DNA of 58,012 nt from Collinsella sp. WCA1-178-WT-3 (M1) (GCF_009696325.1 NZ_VUME01000012.1:1-58012), one strand, 5' to 3'. Counted from the first letter of the stretch, positions 42,664 to 52,719 are shown. Translations and numbers: made by a program. Notes: generated by a model not told the origin, from the letters alone.

Positions 42664-43451
42664 TGGAAAAACCGCACATCGATACAGCTTTTGGTGAAGT
42701 GCCGGCCGACCTTGCGTCGCCGGCGCTCTACCGTATCGATGATGCCCACCATCCCCGCGTCGATCGTGCCGAAATGCTGCGGTATCTGGGTTACGGCGGC
42801 CAGCAGATTGAGCCCGAGCTGTCACGACGTATTGAGCTTGTGGTCGAGCGCCTTGAGCTGGACATTGAGCCCCGTGGCGTGCGCCGCGTATTTGCCGTCG
42901 ATGCCATGGGCGTGGACGAGCAGGGAGAACCCAGCATCCGTCTGGTTGGAACCAACGTTGAGCTGCGCGGCCGCGATATCTATCGACATCTCAAAGACGC
43001 CCGCTTTGCCGCGCTCATGGCATGCACCCTCGGCATGGACGCCGAGCGTCGCCTGCGCACCACGGGAGCCCAGCAGCCCCTAGAGGGAGCCGTGCTCGAT
43101 GCCGCGTGCTCCGCCTATGTGGAAGCTGCCGTCGAGCAGATGGACCAGCAGGTCAAGGCTGCGGCCGCCGCACACGGACTCGCCGGTAACTGGCGCTTCA
43201 GTCCCGGCTACGGCGACTGCCCGCTTACGGCTCAGCGTTCAATCGTGGCTACACTCAACGCCACGCGGCTCATCGGGCTTACCGTCACACCTACCAGCCT
43301 GCTCATGCCCACCAAGAGCGTGACCGCGGTGATCGGTCTGTTTGACGGCGAAGTCCACGACGCCCAGAGTCGCCCCACCTGCAATATCTGCCGCATGCGC
43401 GAGCACTGCCGCTTCCGCGCCGCCCACACCACCTGCTATTCCAGCCATTAG
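42663..43451 (+). CDS. Stand-alone methionine synthase reactivation-domain protein
   Basis: 262 residues, placed between metF and metH with a one-base overlap. Similar to the MetH activation domain and to short TM0269-type proteins: GRDIYRHLKDARFAALMACT, LDAACSAYVEAAVEQMDQQV, then FSPGYGDCPLTAQRSIVATL and LIGLTVTPTSLLMPTKSVTA, which form the SAM/cobalamin site. The tail carries four Cys (CNICRMREHC...C), perhaps a metal site. It should re-methylate inactivated cob(II)alamin in the MetH downstream, which lacks this domain. Confidence 0.85.
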   Translation: MEKPHIDTAFGEVPADLASPALYRIDDAHHPRVDRAEMLRYLGYGGQQIEPELSRRIELVVERLELDIEPRGVRRVFAVDAMGVDEQGEPSIRLVGTNVELRGRDIYRHLKDARFAALMACTLGMDAERRLRTTGAQQPLEGAVLDAACSAYVEAAVEQMDQQVKAAAAAHGLAGNWRFSPGYGDCPLTAQRSIVATLNATRLIGLTVTPTSLLMPTKSVTAVIGLFDGEVHDAQSRPTCNICRMREHCRFRAAHTTCYSSH

Positions 43452-43460
43452 GAGCCCCCG

Positions 43461-46019
43461 ATGTTTACTCCGCTTATCACTCATGATCTGGACGGCGCCG
43501 CGCTGGCGGCGCCCGTTGATGCCGCCCGCCGCAAGGGCGCCACGTACAAGACGCGCACGATCGACGACCTTTGCATTAAGGACGATCGCTTGCGCGCCGC
43601 CATCGAGGGCACGGGGCACCTACTGTTCGACGGCGGCATGGGCACCATGCTGCAGGCGGCCGGCATGAAGGCCGGCGCCCTGCCCGAGCTGCTCAACTTT
43701 GAGGAGCCCCAGGTCATTACCGATATTCAGCGTCAGTATGTCGAGGCCGGCTGCGATGTGATCACCGCCAACACCTTTGGCGCCAACGCCCACAAGCTCG
43801 ACGGTGCCGCCACCGTGGCAGATGTCTTTGCCGCCGCCGTCGCCTGCGCCCGCGCGGCCGGTGCCCGCTACGTCGCCGGCGACATCGGCCCCATCGGTGC
43901 GCTGCTTCGCCCCTTGGGTACCCTCAGCTTCGACGAGGCCTATGACCTCTTTGCCGAGGAAGTGCGCGCTGGCGTCGAGGCGGGTGTGGACCTCTTTATT
44001 ATCGAGACCATGACCGACCTTGCCGAGATCAAGGCGGCGGTCCTTGCCTGCCGCGAGAGCTCCGACCTGCCCGTCTTTGCCACCATGACCTTTGAGGAAG
44101 ACGGCCGCACCTTCCTGGGTACGAGTCCCGAGGTTGCCGCCATCACGCTCGACGCCATCGGCGCCGACGTCCTGGGCATCAACTGCAGCCAGGGACCGGC
44201 CGAGCTCCGAGGACTCGCCGCACGCATGCTCACCGTTACCGACAAGCCCGTTATGGTGCAGGCCAACGCGGGACTCCCCCACGTGGATGACGACGGTAAC
44301 ACCGTCTTTGACATCCAGGCCCCCGAATACGCCAAGGCCGTCGCCGGCATGATCGCCGACGGCGTGAGCGTCGTGGGCGGTTGCTGCGGAACCACGCCGG
44401 CGCACATGGCAGCGCTGCGCACGCTTATCGACAACCACACGCCCAGTCCGCGCCACCGCAAGCCCAGCATGTCGGTCACAAGCGCCCAGACGGTCGTGGA
44501 CCTTCCCTGTGACGGCCACAAGATCGCCGTCATCGGCGAGCGCATCAATCCCACCGGCAAAAAGCGCCTGCAGCAGGCCCTGCGCGACGGCGACCTGGAC
44601 TACGTCGTAAGCCAGGGCATCAGCCAGCAGGAGCAAGGCGCCGACATCCTGGACGTCAACGTGGGCCTGCCCGAGATCGACGAGGTCAAGATCATCCAAC
44701 AGGCGACCGAACAGCTCCAGGGTTCCACGCTGCTGCCGTTGCAGATCGACTCCACCGATCCCGCCGCCGTCGAGGCTGCCGTGCGCCGCTACGCCGGCAA
44801 GCCCATCATCAACTCGGTCAATGGCAAACAGCAGATCATGGATGAGATCTTTCCGCTGGTCGCCCATTACGGCACCAACGTCGTCGGCCTCACGCTCGAC
44901 GAAGGCGGCATTCCCGATACCGCCGAGGCTCGCTTCGCCATCGCCGAGCGCATCGTGGCCGAGGCCGCCCGCTACGGCATCGGACCGGACCGCATCCTCA
45001 TCGACTGTCTGGTCATGACCGCCTCGACCAATCAACGCCAAGCCGAGCAGATCCTGCGCGCCATGTCCCTGTGTAAGGAGCGTCTGGGCGTCAAATGTGC
45101 ACTCGGCGTGTCGAACATCAGCTTTGGTCTGCCCGCCCGCCCGCTGCTGGGCTCAGTCTTTTTGGCTGCCGCCTTTGGCGCGGGCCTGGACGCCCCCATC
45201 ATGAACCCGGGTTCCAAGCGCTTTATGGATACCGTCTACAGCTATCGCGTCTTGAGCGTTGAGGACGAGGGCTCGACCGGATACATCGAGCGCTACGCCA
45301 GCTGGACCGATCCGTACAAGATCGCCGCGAACCCGGCGGCGGCTCAGACAGTATCGACCGACACTGTGCCCGCCGCTGGCACCGACGGCACCGACGGCAA
45401 CGACGACCCGATTCGTCGCATGGTCGTCTCGGGCCGCAAAGGCGAGATTGCGGCCGAGACCGAGCGTCTGCTGGCAGACCACGACGCCATGGACCTCATC
45501 AACAACCACTTTATCCCCGCCCTCGACGAGGTTGGTATCCTCTTTGACCAGGGCAAGTTCTTCTTGCCGCAGCTCATGGCCTCGGCCGAGGCCGCGCGCG
45601 TGGGTTTTGACACCATCAAGCGCCGGATGCCCGCCGGCGAGATTGCCGACAAGGGCAAAATCTGCGTGGCCACCGTCAAAGGCGACATCCACGACATCGG
45701 TAAGAACATCGTCAAGATGCTGCTCGATAACTACGGCTATACCGTCTTTGACCTAGGCCGCGACGTCGACCCGCAGGAGGTGCTCAAGACCGTACGGGAG
45801 CGCGACATCAAGCTCGTCGGCCTCTCGGCGCTTATGACCACCACAGTCGTCGCTATGGAGGAGACCATCAAGCTGCTCCATGCCGAGGTGCCGGGCGTCA
45901 AGATCATCGTAGGCGGCGCCGTACTCACCCCCGAATACGCCAAGCAGATCGGCGCGGACTACTACGCCAAGGACGCTGCTGAAAGCGCTCGTATCGCCGA
46001 AGAGGTCTTTGGGCAGTAA
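43461..46019 (+). CDS. metH: Cobalamin-dependent methionine synthase lacking the activation domain
   Basis: 852 residues, start behind TTAGGAGCCCCCG. Homocysteine domain (about 50-330): LLFDGGMGTMLQAAGM, ADVLGINCSQGP and the zinc pair VVGGCCGTTPAHM. Pterin domain (about 350-610): KIAVIGERINPTGKKRLQQA, ILDVNVGLPEIDE. Cap and B12-binding domains (about 650-850) with cobalt-ligand motif KGDIHDIGKNI. Full-length E. coli-type MetH has about 1,230 residues; the C-terminal reactivation domain is supplied by the gene upstream. The 45-residue N-terminal leader is unusual. A serine/threonine/glycine linker (about 630-650) joins pterin and cap domains. Confidence 0.95.
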   Translation: MFTPLITHDLDGAALAAPVDAARRKGATYKTRTIDDLCIKDDRLRAAIEGTGHLLFDGGMGTMLQAAGMKAGALPELLNFEEPQVITDIQRQYVEAGCDVITANTFGANAHKLDGAATVADVFAAAVACARAAGARYVAGDIGPIGALLRPLGTLSFDEAYDLFAEEVRAGVEAGVDLFIIETMTDLAEIKAAVLACRESSDLPVFATMTFEEDGRTFLGTSPEVAAITLDAIGADVLGINCSQGPAELRGLAARMLTVTDKPVMVQANAGLPHVDDDGNTVFDIQAPEYAKAVAGMIADGVSVVGGCCGTTPAHMAALRTLIDNHTPSPRHRKPSMSVTSAQTVVDLPCDGHKIAVIGERINPTGKKRLQQALRDGDLDYVVSQGISQQEQGADILDVNVGLPEIDEVKIIQQATEQLQGSTLLPLQIDSTDPAAVEAAVRRYAGKPIINSVNGKQQIMDEIFPLVAHYGTNVVGLTLDEGGIPDTAEARFAIAERIVAEAARYGIGPDRILIDCLVMTASTNQRQAEQILRAMSLCKERLGVKCALGVSNISFGLPARPLLGSVFLAAAFGAGLDAPIMNPGSKRFMDTVYSYRVLSVEDEGSTGYIERYASWTDPYKIAANPAAAQTVSTDTVPAAGTDGTDGNDDPIRRMVVSGRKGEIAAETERLLADHDAMDLINNHFIPALDEVGILFDQGKFFLPQLMASAEAARVGFDTIKRRMPAGEIADKGKICVATVKGDIHDIGKNIVKMLLDNYGYTVFDLGRDVDPQEVLKTVRERDIKLVGLSALMTTTVVAMEETIKLLHAEVPGVKIIVGGAVLTPEYAKQIGADYYAKDAAESARIAEEVFGQ

Positions 46020-46044
46020 CACAACGGAAACAACCGAGCACCAA

Positions 46045-46082
46045 AACGTGCCGCATGCGCCACTTGGCACGTGCGGCACGTT
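46045..46082 (+). terminator. Hairpin downstream of metH
   Basis: AACGTGCCGCA and TGCGGCACGTT form an eleven-pair perfect stem, 26 bp after the metH stop. No T-run follows. Confidence 0.55.
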
Positions 46083-46127
46083 AGAATAGACAAGACTATG
46101 CTCATTTTGGCAGATAGGAGTGCAAGG

Positions 46128-47492
46128 ATGGCGATCACGCCCGCAGAAATCGCGGAAACCCGCGGCATGGTTGAGGAGCAGAACCTCGACATCAGGACCA
46201 TCACCATGGGTGTTTCGCTCATGGGTTGCGGCGACGAGAACCTCGACCGCATGTGCACGAAGATCTACGACCACGTGACGCACACGGCTGAGCATCTGGT
46301 CGAGACCGCCGAGAACCTCGAGCGCGAGTACGGTATCCCCATTGTCAACAAGCGCGTTTCCGTCACCCCGGTGGCGCAGATCGCCGCATGCTGCAAGGAT
46401 GAGGACCTCACCCCCATCGCGCATGCCCTCGACCGCGCGGCCGAGACGCTCGGCATCGATTATCTGGGCGGCTTCTCCGCACTCGTCCAGAAGGGCATCG
46501 GCGACGCCGACCGCCGCGTCATCCAGTCCATCCCCCAGGCGCTCGCTACCACCAGCCGCGTCTGCTCCAGCGTCAACGTCGCCAGCCTGCGCGCCGGCAT
46601 CAACATGGACGCCGTGCTCATGGCGGCTCAGACCATCATCGATGCCGCCAAGCTTACGGCAGATGAGGATTCCGTCGGTGCTTCCAAGTTTGTCTGCTTT
46701 GCCAACATGGTCGAGGACTCCCCGTTTATGGCGGGCGCCGTTCACGGCGGTGGCGAGGCCGACGCCGTCATCAACGTAGGCGTCTCGGGCCCCGGCGTTA
46801 TGGCCGCAGCCCTGGAGAAGCTGCCCGATTCCGCATCGATGATGGAAGTCGCCGAAAAGATTAAGCAGACCGCCTTTAAGATCACCCGTGCCGGCGAGCT
46901 CATGAGCCGCGAGGCCGCCCGTCGCCTAGGTGTCGAGAAGGGCATTGTCGACCTGTCGCTGGCGCCTACGCCTGCCGTCGGCGACTCCGTCGCGCGCATC
47001 CTCGAGATCATCGGCGTGGGCACCTGCGGTGGCCCCGGCACGACCTGCGCGCTCGCCATGCTCAACGATGCCGTCAAGAAAGGCGGCGTCATGGCCAGCT
47101 CCAGCGTGGGCGGCCTCTCGGGCGCCTTTATCCCCGTGTCCGAGGACGCCGGCATGATCGCCGCCGTCGAGGCCGGCGCGCTTTCACTCGAGAAGCTCGA
47201 GGCCATGACCTGCGTGTGCTCCGTTGGCCTGGACATGATCGCCATTCCCGGCGACACCTCGGTCGAGACTATCGCCGGCATTATCGCCGACGAGATGGCC
47301 ATCGGTGTCATCAACAATAAGACCACGGCCGTGCGCGTGATCCCCGCCATCGGCAAGGGCGTGGGCGACTGCGTTGAGTATGGCGGTCTGTTTGGCCGTG
47401 CGCCCATCATGCCGGTGAACCCCAACGCCGGCACCGTGCTTGCCCACCGCGGTGGACGCTTCCCGGCGCCGCTGAACTCGCTCAAGAACTAG
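46128..47492 (+). CDS. DUF711 / PFL-family protein (UPF0210)
   Basis: 454 residues, start behind TAGGAGTGCAAGG. The whole sequence suits UPF0210: [59 protein letters not shown]-type glycine-rich segment and [19 protein letters not shown]. Biochemical role unknown. In many Gram-positives it follows a small ACT-domain protein gene; none is seen here. Confidence 0.9.
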   Translation: MAITPAEIAETRGMVEEQNLDIRTITMGVSLMGCGDENLDRMCTKIYDHVTHTAEHLVETAENLEREYGIPIVNKRVSVTPVAQIAACCKDEDLTPIAHALDRAAETLGIDYLGGFSALVQKGIGDADRRVIQSIPQALATTSRVCSSVNVASLRAGINMDAVLMAAQTIIDAAKLTADEDSVGASKFVCFANMVEDSPFMAGAVHGGGEADAVINVGVSGPGVMAAALEKLPDSASMMEVAEKIKQTAFKITRAGELMSREAARRLGVEKGIVDLSLAPTPAVGDSVARILEIIGVGTCGGPGTTCALAMLNDAVKKGGVMASSSVGGLSGAFIPVSEDAGMIAAVEAGALSLEKLEAMTCVCSVGLDMIAIPGDTSVETIAGIIADEMAIGVINNKTTAVRVIPAIGKGVGDCVEYGGLFGRAPIMPVNPNAGTVLAHRGGRFPAPLNSLKN

Positions 47493-47509
47493 CTGAGGGG
47501 GACTGGCGA

Positions 47510-47644
47510 GGAGCCCCGGGGGAGGGCAAATATATAAGGTCGCCTGCTCGGACAGTCCTGACTCGCACGGAGAGCACATTAAGTGCTCTCCGGCTCGTGC
47601 GGAACTCGCGATCGACCTTATATATTTGCCCTCACCGGGGCTCC
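47510..47644. repeat. Nested inverted repeat (33-bp arms plus inner hairpin)
   Basis: Outer arms 47510-47542 and 47613-47644 share an exact core GGGCAAATATATAAGGTCG with its complement; one gap and one mismatch near GGAGCCCCGG. Inside, CGGAGAGCAC (47568-47577) and GTGCTCTCCG (47583-47592) form a perfect ten-pair hairpin. It follows the DUF711 stop by 18 bp. The 317-bp gap has no gene. Confidence 0.75.
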
Positions 47645-47758
47645 CGCACAACGGGATCTCGGTTGGGTTCTATCCCGGTTGCAGTTGCTTCGCTCCTGCA
47701 CTACGTGGTCGATACTGCGGTTTGGCGTTGGATCGGTTCTTTCTGATATATGCTGGTT

Positions 47759-47790
47759 GCGGCTCTTCTTTTGGGAGGGGCCGCTTTTTT
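47759..47790 (+). terminator. Intrinsic terminator
   Basis: GCGGCTC and the GAGGGGCCGC side form a stem, followed by TTTTTT. It lies upstream of the methyltransferase gene and ends transcripts from the DUF711 side. Confidence 0.65.
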
Positions 47791-47809
47791 GTTGTAAGGG
47801 GGATGGCCC

Positions 47810-48697
47810 GTGGTTGATGGGGATGTTCGTTCTGAGCTGCTTTCTGCGGATTGGAATGAGGAATGGATGCGCTTGCAGGCTGGTCGGCATCGGGCTGATG
47901 ATTCTTTTGAATGGGATAAGCGGGCTCGGCATTTTCGGCCGCTTGAGACTGCTCCATATGCCCGGGACTTTATGAAGCTGTTGGCGTTAAAGCCTGGTGA
48001 ATCCGTGCTCGATATGGGGTGTGGGGCTGGGTCGATTGCTATTCCGCTTGCTCAGGCTGGACATCCCGTGATTGCCGCTGATTTTTCCCCTGCTATGTTG
48101 GGCACGCTTGATGCCGGCATTGAGTACTATGGGCTCGAGGATCGCATTACACCGCTTGAGCTTGCTTGGGATGATGACTGGGATTTGGTCGGTCCGGTCG
48201 CGAAAGCGGTAGATGTTGCCTTTGCGAGTCGCTCGGTTACTACGAACGACCTAAAAGGCGCGCTTGCCAAGCTCGACCGTACGGCTCGGCGGCGTTGTGC
48301 TGTCACGATGGTCGCCAACTCCAGCCCGCGCTATGACCTGCACGTGATGAATGCCATCGGCGCCTCGGTTACCCGCAGCAATGGTTTTGTGTACGCCTTT
48401 AACATCCTTATTCAGATGGGTGCACTACCGCAGGTCACGTATTTTGAATCGCCCCGTCGTGACACCTTCGATAGCCTCGAGGCCGGCGTGGCGGACCTCT
48501 CCCGTATGCTCGAGCATGGCAACGAGGATAAGATCGATCGTCTGCGCGACTATATCGCCCAACATATGATCGAGAACCCCCATGCCGGCGAGCCGGGATC
48601 CAAGGGCGTGCCGCAGGGACGTTACATGCTCGACCACATCCGCAAGGTCCGATGGGCGTTTATCGCCTGGGAGCCGGTCTCTGCGCCCCGACCGTAG
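47810..48697 (+). CDS. Class I SAM-dependent methyltransferase
   Basis: 295 residues from GTG 47810 behind AAGGGGGATGGCCC. Motif I is SVLDMGCGAGSIAIPLAQAG, followed by VIAADFSPAMLGTLDAGIEY. A middle part (VDVAFASRSVTTNDLKGALA) and the C-terminal VRWAFIAWEP strand complete the fold. N-terminal ADWNEEWMRLQAGRHRADDS is shared with small methyltransferases found near anaerobic metal-cofactor genes, but no specific substrate can be named. AT-richer 5' third than 3' part. Confidence 0.85.
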   Translation: MVDGDVRSELLSADWNEEWMRLQAGRHRADDSFEWDKRARHFRPLETAPYARDFMKLLALKPGESVLDMGCGAGSIAIPLAQAGHPVIAADFSPAMLGTLDAGIEYYGLEDRITPLELAWDDDWDLVGPVAKAVDVAFASRSVTTNDLKGALAKLDRTARRRCAVTMVANSSPRYDLHVMNAIGASVTRSNGFVYAFNILIQMGALPQVTYFESPRRDTFDSLEAGVADLSRMLEHGNEDKIDRLRDYIAQHMIENPHAGEPGSKGVPQGRYMLDHIRKVRWAFIAWEPVSAPRP

Positions 48698-48854
48698 CCC
48701 ATCTAAAGCATGCATCGTCTACCCGCCCGGCATCCGCATTCTTTGCGAACTGGCAAACGCGCTCCACACCGCGCCGTTCCTGCGCTATCGTGGGACAGCT
48801 CACGTAGATTAAGGCCCCATCGCGGGGCGCCCCATACATAGAAAGCGAGATCCC

Positions 48855-49154
48855 ATGGCACTGACAGGAGCCCAGGTCAAGCAGCTTCGCAGCATGGCCC
48901 ATCACCTCAACCCCGCCATCATCATCGGTAAGTCCGATGTCAACGAAGGTACCGTCGAGCAGACGGTCGCCTACCTGGAGAAGCACGAGCTCGTTAAATG
49001 CTCCGTGTTGGACGGCTCCAGCCTTTCTGCCCGCGAGGCCGCCGAGGAACTCGCCGAGCGCTGCCACGCCGACGTCGTTCAGGTTATCGGCCGCAAGTTC
49101 TCGCTGTATCGAGAGTCCTCGCGCAAGGATATCGAGAAGATCAAGCTTGTCTAA
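48855..49154 (+). CDS. yhbY: YhbY-type RNA-binding protein (CRM domain)
   Basis: 99 residues, complete CRM fold: LTGAQVKQLRSMAHHLNPAI, then IIGKSDVNEGTVEQTVAYLE, the KHELVKCSVLD strand and VVQVIGRKFSLYRESSRKD with the GxxxxLYR-type end. Associates with pre-50S ribosomal subunits in other bacteria. Start behind AGAAAGCGAGATCCC. Convergent with the large regulator, with a terminator between them. Confidence 0.93.
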   Translation: MALTGAQVKQLRSMAHHLNPAIIIGKSDVNEGTVEQTVAYLEKHELVKCSVLDGSSLSAREAAEELAERCHADVVQVIGRKFSLYRESSRKDIEKIKLV

Positions 49155-49183
49155 GGGCCGATCGGTTCACACAGAGCAAGCCT

Positions 49184-49217
49184 GCGGGCGTCCGAATGAT
49201 GCGGGCGCCCGTTTTTT
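49184..49217 (+). terminator. Intrinsic terminator of yhbY
   Basis: CGGGCG and CGCCCG arms flank a 15-base loop and are followed by TTTTTT. It overlaps the 3' end of the convergent regulator gene by two bases. Confidence 0.7.
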
Positions 49218-52215
49218 ATCGCTCAATGAACGGTCGGTTGACCCTGCTTTCGACCAGACGCTCGTAGAGACGCTTGGTCTCGGGCTCGGGAACGCCTGCG
49301 ACCTGTTCCTTAAGATGATGGATATGCCCGCTATAGAGCTCGACGATATCGCGGCGTCTCCCCGCCGCTCCGTACACGCGCATGGCGCATCGCACCATGT
49401 CCTCGCGTGCGGTCTCCTGACGTAGCCCCGCTTCTGCCAGCCAGATTGCCGACTGCAGGTCGTTTTCTTCCAAGGCAGCGCTTGCTCCCACAATCATGCA
49501 GTCGATAAACTTCGACTGCATGATGCGGCGCATGCGCAAAAAGTACGTCGGATTGCAACCGTTGGGGATATACAGCGGTCCGGTATAGAGCTGTTCGATC
49601 TTAAGACACAGCTCGACCAGGTGAGGCCCACGCACTCTTGTGCGATTACCCAAAATCTCGCGGCTTATCTGCTCAAATAGCTTCACATCGGTCTTAACGT
49701 AATCCCTGTTGAGGCCAAGGCAGTCGTTTTGAATCAGGACGCACGACTTGCCATCTGGCGTGGGTCCCAAAGCGGATCGTAAGCGTGACACAGTCGAATA
49801 CAAGTTGTTACGGGCGCTACTGTACTCGGCATGTGGCCACAGTTCCATAGCCAAGGTCTCGCGATCGACAAACGAATCGATACCCAACGCAAGCCGCTCG
49901 GCAAGCGTTGCCGCTTTCTTACGACGCCACATCTTGTCTGTGATGGGAAATCCGTCGCGCTCGGCACGAAACGCGCCAAACATGCGAATCTCGATATGAT
50001 CGATAGCGTCGACGGGTTCGACCTCGCCGACCTGGAACAGCCGCTCGCTCTCTCCCTCCAAATCGTCGCGCAGCGAATATCGCGATAGCTCACGCACCGG
50101 GAGCTTCTTTCGAATCTTGGCAGCAGGCTCGCCCAAGCAATGCATCGCAAGGCGTGCAAACAGCCGATACGCTGGCTCCAGAATCCCAGAACGATTCATA
50201 GACATCCAGGCGGCAAGATCGCTGTCACGGCCCGCAGACGCCAAATGCAGCGCTACGACCCAAGCCTCCGCGCCGCCGACTTGTGTCCGACTTAGGTCGA
50301 GCAGCTCTGCCTCCTCTCGTACCGACACCATCGACGTATTGCGAAGGCTTGATGCACGCTCCAACAGCAACGCGTTGTCGCGCATGTATGCGATCGACTC
50401 GTCAGCAAGCTTGAGTACCTGGACCGCGCGGAACTTCGCGTTGACCGGGCGCCCCTCGGCGAGCGCCTGCCAGCCTTCGAGTAGCAGGCCAAACAGCTGG
50501 ATTTGATTGTCACGCACGCGCACGGCAAAGCGATCGAGCTCATTAAACGCCGTATCGTCAGTCATTGGCAGGCCTGCAAGCAGACGCCGTGCCGCCAGCA
50601 CCATACGCACCCAGACAGCCGGTGCCTTAAGCCCACGAGCATCGAGTGCCTCCCGTGTTCGAGACATCTCGTCGTCACGCTCATCGATTCCCATAAAGGA
50701 CCCATCGAAGAGCTCCGCCAACATCCGATCTGCCCGTATGAGAATCTCTGCAATATCGAGTTCGCAATCATATACCTTGTTCGCCTTGAGTCCCGAAAGC
50801 GCTGCGCCGTCTTTCGCCTGTTCGGTCAGCCGGCTCTTAACCTCGATATGCGCCGACAGCATATCGAGCGCAGCACAAGATGCCTCATTTTTTGGAAGCG
50901 CAGGATTGGCTGGAAGCCCAAGCTCGCAATCTCCATAACAGACGACCGTAAGCACCTGAGCGACTTTCCAAGAAACCAAATCAATCTCGCGGACCGACTG
51001 TGCGCTCGCATGTTCGACAATCGAGGCCATATACCGGGCCAGTTTAGTATTCGAAACGCTTACCGCCGCCAAATAGACACCAAGTGCCTCGGTGGGCGTC
51101 GGCTCCAACGCGGGCTTATCGGCATCCGTCGTCCTCAGTACCGCGCGGCAGACATCCCCTCCATGCCCAGTCAGAGCCAAATCGACACCATACTGTCCAG
51201 CAAGCTCAAGGACGGCGTCGCGATCCAAAAAGGCATCTGCCAAATCCATCGCAGCATCGCATCGGCCCGCCTTGAGCAGAATGCGTGCCGCGCGCATAAC
51301 GAGCTCTGGACGAATTTCCGCAACCATTTTTCGTAATCTCAGGCGCGCGTTATCCTCGGTGCCCATACACGTAAAGCTTCGGTCGACCGGATCGACACCA
51401 AAAATCGGATAATCACGAACAAGATAGGACTGATTGATCATGGAGAGCCTGACACCGCATGCCTCAAGTTCCGCAATCTTGCCCTCGCCCATGAGCGCCA
51501 TCACGCACGCCACGTTAAATAGGGCGCCGTTATCGATTGATGCCATATCGGCAAGTGCCGCACCGTATACGTTGACAATCTCGTTTTCGAGCAAGCTGGC
51601 AACGTCGCCCTCTCCGTACAGCCCCGTCTGCATAGCCGAAACCAACTCGGGAACACCCTGTGTGAGCTGGTAAAAATCGAGCGACGTGCTAATCGAGAAC
51701 GCCGATGCCCAAGCCGAATACTCATAGGCATGCACCTTGAGCATCTGCGCATTGATCTTGACCGAGTCACCCAGCCCGCGAATCAACTGGCGATTTGAGG
51801 GGCGGCAGGTGACAAAGACCCCGATCCCCATAGTGCGCAGGCCTCGAATTCGATCGATAAGCTCCTCGGTATCTTGCTGATCGAGGTTGGGGACGTTATC
51901 AATCGCAATCAACGATCGCGGTTTGTCCTCAAGTTCATCTGTGACCACTTCGAGCTGCATAAACACCTCGCGGGCAATCGCGCGGTCAGCCTCGATGATT
52001 CGTACCAGACCGCGCGTCGGGTCGCTTTTGACTTCCTGAGCGTACTGAAGCAATATCGATGTTTTCCCAAACCCATCTGGTGCATAGAGCAACACAATGC
52101 CCGCCTTGCGGCCCTTGACAATCAACTCGCTCATCAGGCGATCACGTCGGACCATATAACCTGTGCCCAACGGCGCCAATTCGAGATCGTCCGTATCGTT
52201 CAGCCCGTTCATCAT
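49216..52215 (-). CDS. Large ATPase regulator with C-terminal BTAD-type activator domain
   Basis: 999 residues, start behind AAGGAGCGAGC. N-terminal STAND/AAA-like ATPase: Walker A VLLYAPDGFGKTSILLQYAQ (about 42-50), Walker B-like SLIAIDNVPNLDQQDTEELI. A long helical middle (280-720) resembles a TPR/MalT-like sensor. From about 745 comes an OmpR-type winged helix (IEIRMFGAFRAERDGFPITD ... LAMELWPHAEYSSARNNLYS, VSRLRSALG), then a BTAD-like helical region to the end. So it is built like MalT/LAL regulators but with a SARP-type output at the C-terminus instead of LuxR. Target and signal unknown; stands alone. Confidence 0.8.
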   Translation of the reverse strand: MMNGLNDTDDLELAPLGTGYMVRRDRLMSELIVKGRKAGIVLLYAPDGFGKTSILLQYAQEVKSDPTRGLVRIIEADRAIAREVFMQLEVVTDELEDKPRSLIAIDNVPNLDQQDTEELIDRIRGLRTMGIGVFVTCRPSNRQLIRGLGDSVKINAQMLKVHAYEYSAWASAFSISTSLDFYQLTQGVPELVSAMQTGLYGEGDVASLLENEIVNVYGAALADMASIDNGALFNVACVMALMGEGKIAELEACGVRLSMINQSYLVRDYPIFGVDPVDRSFTCMGTEDNARLRLRKMVAEIRPELVMRAARILLKAGRCDAAMDLADAFLDRDAVLELAGQYGVDLALTGHGGDVCRAVLRTTDADKPALEPTPTEALGVYLAAVSVSNTKLARYMASIVEHASAQSVREIDLVSWKVAQVLTVVCYGDCELGLPANPALPKNEASCAALDMLSAHIEVKSRLTEQAKDGAALSGLKANKVYDCELDIAEILIRADRMLAELFDGSFMGIDERDDEMSRTREALDARGLKAPAVWVRMVLAARRLLAGLPMTDDTAFNELDRFAVRVRDNQIQLFGLLLEGWQALAEGRPVNAKFRAVQVLKLADESIAYMRDNALLLERASSLRNTSMVSVREEAELLDLSRTQVGGAEAWVVALHLASAGRDSDLAAWMSMNRSGILEPAYRLFARLAMHCLGEPAAKIRKKLPVRELSRYSLRDDLEGESERLFQVGEVEPVDAIDHIEIRMFGAFRAERDGFPITDKMWRRKKAATLAERLALGIDSFVDRETLAMELWPHAEYSSARNNLYSTVSRLRSALGPTPDGKSCVLIQNDCLGLNRDYVKTDVKLFEQISREILGNRTRVRGPHLVELCLKIEQLYTGPLYIPNGCNPTYFLRMRRIMQSKFIDCMIVGASAALEENDLQSAIWLAEAGLRQETAREDMVRCAMRVYGAAGRRRDIVELYSGHIHHLKEQVAGVPEPETKRLYERLVESRVNRPFIER

Positions 52216-52690
52216 GCTCGCTCCTTACCTCGGCCACATGGACACCGTAATCGCAAGACAGCCCAAGCCATCCCGTAAATCGAACGACGCAGAGTTTTAG
52301 GTTGTCTTTCGGTTCGCATTTGGCAAGTTTTTGTTCAGCGAGCGCCGATTGAAACTTTTCCCCCAACCAACCGGTCTTTGCGCAGGTCAATGCGCTTGCC
52401 AGCATGTCCCACTCATTTGGCAGTGTAACGCAATGGGGCTTGTAATATTTTGTTGCGCAACTCGCCTACGCGCTGCTACCGTTTGCGACTCATTAGTAGC
52501 ATTTTTGAATAGAATATGCTAGAGAATGCATCACGCTATACGAGGCGCCACCGTCAAGCTTTTGGCAAGCTAATGTTATGCACACCATAAAGTCCGCGCT
52601 CATTCTGGTTCCGCTGGCAGATATTGCGGACGGACGCAGTATAAGGGCCCATGAGTCTATAAGCTAGCCGCCATTCCGCATATGCATAAT
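52216..52690. other. AT-rich intergenic region
   Basis: About 475 bp upstream of the large regulator and downstream of nagB. It must hold the regulator's promoter. No gene, repeat or RNA structure was recognised. Confidence 0.5.
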
Positions 52691-52719
52691 AAAAAAGGCC
52701 CCCGCAGAACGGGAGCCTG
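52691..52719 (-). terminator. Intrinsic terminator of nagB
   Basis: AGGCTCCCGTT and the ACGGGGGCC side (one mismatch) pair; on the minus strand TTTTTT follows. The stop of nagB is 33 bp away. Confidence 0.8.

Noticed and set aside
43620-45041. 473-codon minus-strand frame inside metH
   Set aside because: Antisense shadow of a clear MetH coding sequence; no start signal and biased composition.
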